NCBI GenBank assembly: GCA_023664325.1
Contig: JAMPFS010000056.1
Span: forward strand, 1 to 17,199
Source of the DNA: Clostridium sp.
GTDB taxonomy: Bacteria > Bacillota > Clostridia > Lachnospirales > Lachnospiraceae
Direction: 5' to 3'
Length of the DNA stretch: 17,199 bases
This document shows positions 13,501 through 17,199 of this stretch, one piece after another. The notes beneath the pieces were generated by a model. The model was given only the letters and a program-made list of their open reading frames with translations. It had not been told where the DNA came from and ran no database searches. Position numbers and translations under genes: made by a program. Position 1 is the stretch's first letter, and every line of letters begins with the position of its first letter.

Positions 13501-14658
13501 CTAATATTCCTTTGCAATTCGGATCTGCCTTGCCACAGACAGCACCAGACCCATTTCCGCCAGCAGAAAGAAAATTGCCGTGCCTCCATAACTGATAAAT
13601 GGCAGCGGCACACCGGTAGGCGGCATCGAATTTGTCACCACGGCAATATTTAACATTGCCTGAACCGCAATATGGGTGATAACGCCCACAACGATAAGCG
13701 CTCCAAACAAATCCGGCGCACTCATTGCAATCATCATACACCGCCAGATTAACAGCGCAAAAATCGCAATGATGCAGGCAGCCCCAAATAAACCAAGTTC
13801 CTCACAGATAATCGAAAATATGTAATCATTATGCGACTCCGGCAAAAAGTCCAGCTTCTGGATACTCTGCCCCAGCCCTTTTCCGAAAATTCCGCCTGAA
13901 CCAATGGCATATAATGCCTGCAATGTCTGGAATCCGCCTGTATTCGCATATTCCTCCGGATGCAACCACACTTTGAGACGCTCCATCCGGTAGGATGCAA
14001 AAAGCAGGAAAATTCCCATAAATGCAACCACGCCGCCGCCTAACAGCAGGAACTGTTTGACCTTCGGACTTGTGATAAAGACAATCATAATGGCAATCGC
14101 AGCACAGATAATACCCGTACTTAGATTCTCGTATGCTATGAGCGCAATTGCAATCATCGGGAGTACCAAAACCTTTATCATAACCTTAAAATTTCCGATT
14201 CTCGCAGCCCGTATGGTAGATGCATGGGCAGTATATAAAATAATGACAATCTTCGCCACCTCCGACGGCTGGAACTGAATCGGGCCAATCTTGATCCAGC
14301 GGGTTGCTCCATGTGATGCCGTGCCAATGATTAACACAATGATAAGAAGCGCGATAATTCCATACATAAAGAGTAACGTTCCACCCTTCCACCAGTGATA
14401 ATCAATTCTGGACACGATCAGCATTGCAACAATGCCAAGCGCTGCAAAAATCCCCTGCCTTTGCAGGTAATATGCCGCATTACCGGTCTTTAACTCTGCT
14501 GTATAGGAACTGGTGCTGTAAATCATCACCAGACCGAATGCCACCAAAAACAGAACGATAAACAATAACGAATAATCAAAGAAATCGCTCTTAAATAACA
14601 TCGAAGATTTTTTCTTTCTTTTTCGGTTGTTCGTCCTGACAGGCCTTCTTCTTGCCAT
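13501..14658 (-). CDS. ftsW: SEDS-family peptidoglycan glycosyltransferase FtsW/SpoVE
   Basis: This is a polytopic membrane protein that polymerises lipid II into glycan strands with a partner class B PBP at the septum. A Lys/Arg-rich cytoplasmic N-terminus (residues 1-19) precedes about ten membrane segments. Family marks are FQPSEVAK (129-136), the LPESHNDYIF segment with the probable catalytic Asp D278, and the signature NSMPPTGVPLPFISYGGT near 343-360. Length (385) is normal. In Bacillus the gene at this place is spoVE, a sporulation-specific paralogue of ftsW. Sequence and synteny do not separate vegetative FtsW from SpoVE here, and with spoIIGA-sigE-sigG nearby both roles are possible. 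RodA is less likely given the dcw context. The murA frame follows after 58 bases. Confidence 0.93.
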   Translation of the reverse strand: MARRRPVRTNNRKRKKKSSMLFKSDFFDYSLLFIVLFLVAFGLVMIYSTSSYTAELKTGNAAYYLQRQGIFAALGIVAMLIVSRIDYHWWKGGTLLFMYGIIALLIIVLIIGTASHGATRWIKIGPIQFQPSEVAKIVIILYTAHASTIRAARIGNFKVMIKVLVLPMIAIALIAYENLSTGIICAAIAIMIVFITSPKVKQFLLLGGGVVAFMGIFLLFASYRMERLKVWLHPEEYANTGGFQTLQALYAIGSGGIFGKGLGQSIQKLDFLPESHNDYIFSIICEELGLFGAACIIAIFALLIWRCMMIAMSAPDLFGALIVVGVITHIAVQAMLNIAVVTNSMPPTGVPLPFISYGGTAIFFLLAEMGLVLSVARQIRIAKEY

Positions 14659-14661
14659 ATA

Positions 14662-16026
14662 CTATGCTCCTAACTCATTTACATACTCTTTAAACAGATC
14701 ACCGCGCTGCTCATAATTATCAAACATGCCCCAGCTTGCGCAGGCAGGGGATAACAATACCGCCTCCCCCGGAACCGCACACTGCGCGCATATGGTAACA
14801 GCCTCTTTCAAATCATTGGCAAACACCACATCCGTAAACCCATATTTTGCTGCAGTGTCCGCAATCATCCGGGCTGTCTGACCGATTAAAACAAGCCTTT
14901 TCACCTTACCGTCAAAAGCCCTGAGCCAATCATCAAAGGCAACTCCCTTGTCATATCCTCCACCAATCAGAACCGTCTTCCGGTTCATCGCCTGAATCCC
15001 CTTTATCGCTGCATCCGGATTGGTTCCTTTTGAGTCATTATAATAGGCAACCCCATTGACTTCTTTCACAAATTCAATGCGGTGCGCCACGCCCCGGAAG
15101 GTTTTCAGTGTCTTTACAATCACATCCAGCGGAATCCCCATATAATAGCCAATCGCAATGCCCGCCATATAGTTCTCCAAATTATGCTCTCCAAGCAACA
15201 GCAGTTCCTTCTTGTCAATCACCCTTGTATCTATGCCATTTTCACGGATGACAATGGCATTATCCTTCACACAGATACCCTCCTCCAAGTTGTGCAGACG
15301 GCTGAAATAGACTATTTTCGCCTTCGCTCTTTCATCCTTCGCCATTTCCCTTGTAATCGGATCGTCATAATTTAAAACCAAAAAATCTTCCTCTGTCTGG
15401 TTCCTGCACACATCCAGCTTAACAGAGGCATAATTTTCCATCGTGTAATGCCTGTTCAAATGATCCGGCGTCACATTCAGCACTGCGCTGACATGCGGTT
15501 TAAACTCCGCAATCGTCTCCAACTGAAAAGAAGAAACCTCTGCAACCGTATAGGAATCTTCATTCATCCGCAATGCAACTTCTGTGTAAGGAATCCCGAT
15601 ATTACCGACTGTAAAACTGTTGTCCGTATAATTTGCAAACATCTCACCTACCAAAGAGGTTGTTGTCGTCTTCCCATTCGTTCCCGTAATCGCAGCTAAA
15701 TGTCCGCTTCCTGCCTGATATGCAAGTTCTATCTCACTCCAGATTGGAATCCCGTACTCCCTGACCGTATTCGCAATAACAGAATCGACTGCAATTCCCG
15801 GACTGATAATCATTAAATCAATCCTGTTTAAAATAGATTCATTTATCGCTCCTAATACGATACGAATCTGTTCCTTTTCTTCAAACTGGGATAAAAAAAC
15901 GCCTGTATCAAGATCTTTGTTATCATCATAAAAGGTAATTTCTGCCCCTTTTTCTAAAAGAAGCTTACCGGCATTTACCCCGCTTTTTCCCGTACCTGCA
16001 ATCAACACACTCTTTTGAAAATCCAT
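14662..16026 (-). CDS. murD: UDP-N-acetylmuramoyl-L-alanine--D-glutamate ligase MurD
   Basis: This cytoplasmic ATP-dependent ligase adds D-Glu to UDP-MurNAc-L-Ala. An N-terminal nucleotide-binding stretch (VLIAGTGKSG, residues 7-16) is followed by the Mur-ligase P-loop GTNGKTTTT (115-123), then NVTPDHLNRH, the NDSKGTNPDA motif of the C-terminal domain and LSPACASWGMFDNYEQRG near the end. The open frame extends 11 codons further, to 16059. I chose the ATG at 16026 because GGAGG lies five bases before it and because the protein then begins as Mur ligases usually do; this gives 454 residues, the usual size. Its stop is three bases from the ftsW start, and the ftsW ribosome binding site lies inside the end of murD, so translation is probably coupled. 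Confidence 0.95.
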   Translation of the reverse strand: MDFQKSVLIAGTGKSGVNAGKLLLEKGAEITFYDDNKDLDTGVFLSQFEEKEQIRIVLGAINESILNRIDLMIISPGIAVDSVIANTVREYGIPIWSEIELAYQAGSGHLAAITGTNGKTTTTSLVGEMFANYTDNSFTVGNIGIPYTEVALRMNEDSYTVAEVSSFQLETIAEFKPHVSAVLNVTPDHLNRHYTMENYASVKLDVCRNQTEEDFLVLNYDDPITREMAKDERAKAKIVYFSRLHNLEEGICVKDNAIVIRENGIDTRVIDKKELLLLGEHNLENYMAGIAIGYYMGIPLDVIVKTLKTFRGVAHRIEFVKEVNGVAYYNDSKGTNPDAAIKGIQAMNRKTVLIGGGYDKGVAFDDWLRAFDGKVKRLVLIGQTARMIADTAAKYGFTDVVFANDLKEAVTICAQCAVPGEAVLLSPACASWGMFDNYEQRGDLFKEYVNELGA

Positions 16027-16071
16027 ATCTTCCTCCAATTTTGGGCTATGCACTGCCACAATGATTTATAA

Positions 16072-17031
16072 CTAAAATGCTATCAGACCAATCAGGCAAA
16101 GTACTGCTGTTACAATCGAAAAAATGGCAACCACTTTTGTTTCCGGCCATCCGCAAAGTTCAAAATGATGATGGATAGGCGCCATTTTAAAAACGCGCTT
16201 TCCCGTCTTCTTAAAATAGAGAACCTGAATAATAACGGAAAGCACCTCAACAAAATAGATAAAGCCAACAATCACAATAAATATTGGCAATTTCAGCATG
16301 AATGCAGTGGATGCAATGAGACCACCCAATGCCAGTGAACCGGTGTCACCCATAAATACCTTTGCAGGATATACGTTAAATACCAAAAATCCCAGCAATG
16401 CGCCCACGGCTGCACAGGTAATCGGCTCAATTCCGGATGCGGTTCCAATCGCAATCACGGTAAAGAACGTTGCGGTTAGAACAGTAATAGAGGAAAGCAG
16501 CCCATCCAATCCATCCGTAAAATTTGTTCCGTTTACGGTGCCGATTATCACAAAGAATAAAAATGGATAAAACCAAAATCCCAGATTCCACTCATATCCG
16601 TTGGTAAACGGAAGAATCACGGAAGTGCCAAGCTCCGTATAATTTGCAATATAATAGGCAAATACAGCAGTAATCACAAACTGTCCTGCCATCTTCTGCC
16701 ATGCCCGAAGACCCATTGAGCGTTTCATGACAACCTTAATGTAATCATCCAAAAAACCGACCAGGCCAAATCCCAGCGTCACAAACAGCACAGGAAGGAT
16801 AACCGGATTTTTCTTCATATAAAACAATGATGTAACAACAATACTCACCAGAATAATCAAGCCACCCATTGTCGGTGTTCCCGACTTCTTCAGATGGGAT
16901 TCCGGCCCATCGTCTCTCACAAACTGCCCAAATTTCAATTTTTTAAGAAATGGTATCATTACCGGACTTAATGCCACACTGATACCAAATGCAATCAAGA
17001 CCGGCAACAATACTGTAAAATCAAATTTCAT
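16072..17031 (-). CDS. mraY: Phospho-N-acetylmuramoyl-pentapeptide-transferase MraY
   Basis: MraY transfers phospho-MurNAc-pentapeptide from UDP to undecaprenyl phosphate to make lipid I, at the inner face of the membrane. The 319-residue length and about ten hydrophobic segments are normal for the family. Visible signatures are DDGPESHLKKSGTPTMGG near residues 40-57, the Asp pair LDDY (D95, D96), the NFTDGLDG loop (N170 to G177, with D173 and D176), FMGDTGS and the HHHFE motif near the C-terminus, all typical of the PNPT superfamily. The ATG at 17031 is preceded by a modest AGGAAAG ribosome binding site. It is the first gene of the cluster here, with murD about 45 bases downstream, and both proteins work in the same precursor pathway. 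Confidence 0.96.
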   Translation of the reverse strand: MKFDFTVLLPVLIAFGISVALSPVMIPFLKKLKFGQFVRDDGPESHLKKSGTPTMGGLIILVSIVVTSLFYMKKNPVILPVLFVTLGFGLVGFLDDYIKVVMKRSMGLRAWQKMAGQFVITAVFAYYIANYTELGTSVILPFTNGYEWNLGFWFYPFLFFVIIGTVNGTNFTDGLDGLLSSITVLTATFFTVIAIGTASGIEPITCAAVGALLGFLVFNVYPAKVFMGDTGSLALGGLIASTAFMLKLPIFIVIVGFIYFVEVLSVIIQVLYFKKTGKRVFKMAPIHHHFELCGWPETKVVAIFSIVTAVLCLIGLIAF

Positions 17032-17099
17032 ATGCTTTCCTACCCTTTTGTAATTATATTTTGAATACCCTGTGTCTCATTTCAAACACATACTTTTAT

Positions 17100-17128
17100 A
17101 GTATAAGTCTTTTTTTTCCATTTAGCAA
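17100..17128 (-). promoter_or_regulatory. Sigma-A-type promoter for mraY and downstream dcw genes
   Basis: On the minus strand TTGCTA (17128-17123) is followed after exactly 17 bases by TATACT (17105-17100). Transcription would start near 17093, about 60 bases before the mraY ATG. The match is by eye to the housekeeping consensus TTGACA-N17-TATAAT. The -10 region continues into an ATACT/AGTAT inverted repeat that could form a small hairpin at the RNA start. Confidence 0.5.
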
Positions 17129-17199
17129 CCCTCTATTCTACGGTACAGCTCTGAAAGGAAAACTTTGTTTATAGCCTGCCAAAATTACGAAATGTTTTT
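17129..17199. other. Window edge, no gene seen
   Basis: The 71 bases upstream of the mraY promoter hold no open frame or terminator that I can support. The upstream dcw genes (murF, spoVD/pbp or similar) would be expected beyond the edge, but nothing of them is visible. Confidence 0.5.

Noticed and set aside
16027..16059. Eleven extra N-terminal codons for murD
   Set aside because: They include the SD of the ATG at 16026 and are not part of the Mur ligase N-terminus.
1..17199. Mobile elements, CRISPR arrays, toxin-antitoxin or phage-defence genes
   Set aside because: No transposase or integrase, regularly spaced repeats, terminal inverted repeats or defence-type proteins were found. The gene content is mainly conserved core genome.

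Overview
The window looks like chromosomal DNA of an endospore-forming, low-to-moderate-GC Clostridia bacterium, most likely a Lachnospiraceae relative. Three things suggest this: the order division genes - ftsZ - spoIIGA - sigE - sigG, strong Gram-positive Shine-Dalgarno sequences (AGGAGG), and a sigma-28-type motility promoter. All fifteen recognised genes lie on the minus strand, so transcription runs from high to low coordinates.

From 17128 down to 9691 is a compact dcw-type cluster for peptidoglycan precursors and division: promoter, mraY, murD, ftsW/spoVE, murA, ftsQ/divIB, then ftsZ behind two sigma-A-like promoters, closed by a strong intrinsic terminator. MraY and MurD act on precursors, FtsW polymerises glycan, MurA makes the first committed precursor, FtsQ/DivIB and FtsZ build the divisome. 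murG, murB and ftsA are not between these genes.

From 9690 to 7014 is the sporulation block spoIIGA-sigE-sigG. The spoIIGA promoter has Spo0A-box-like sequences and a 22-bp spacer, as in the known spoIIG promoter. sigG has its own leader, in which a perfect hairpin covers part of the ribosome binding site.

From 6964 to 3925 is a two-gene unit with a clear promoter and a leader built of nested inverted repeats: a small P-loop kinase-like protein, then a GlgB-family glycogen branching enzyme. This GlgB has Asn in place of the transition-state Asp of GH13 region IV, Gln in place of the region I His, and a Lys/Ala-rich tail. A textbook terminator follows.

From 3873 to 1071 is a probable three-gene operon: an MscS-type channel, an ArgD-like class III aminotransferase and a LUD-domain protein. 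From 1065 to 127 is a single gene with tandem 15-bp repeats, a sigma-28-type promoter, a 220-residue protein resembling the C-terminal domain of the flagellar cap protein FliD, and a terminator. The last ~125 bases (1-126) and the right-edge 71 bases (17129-17199) hold no supported gene.

Several starts were moved from the longest ORF to an internal ATG with a proper ribosome binding site (murD, spoIIGA, sigE, mscS, LUD gene). No tRNA, rRNA, CRISPR or insertion sequence was seen. Most of the window is conserved core genome. The parts most worth a second look are the GlgB active-site changes, the orphan FliD-like protein with its sigma-28 promoter, and the structured leaders of sigG and of the kinase-glgB unit.
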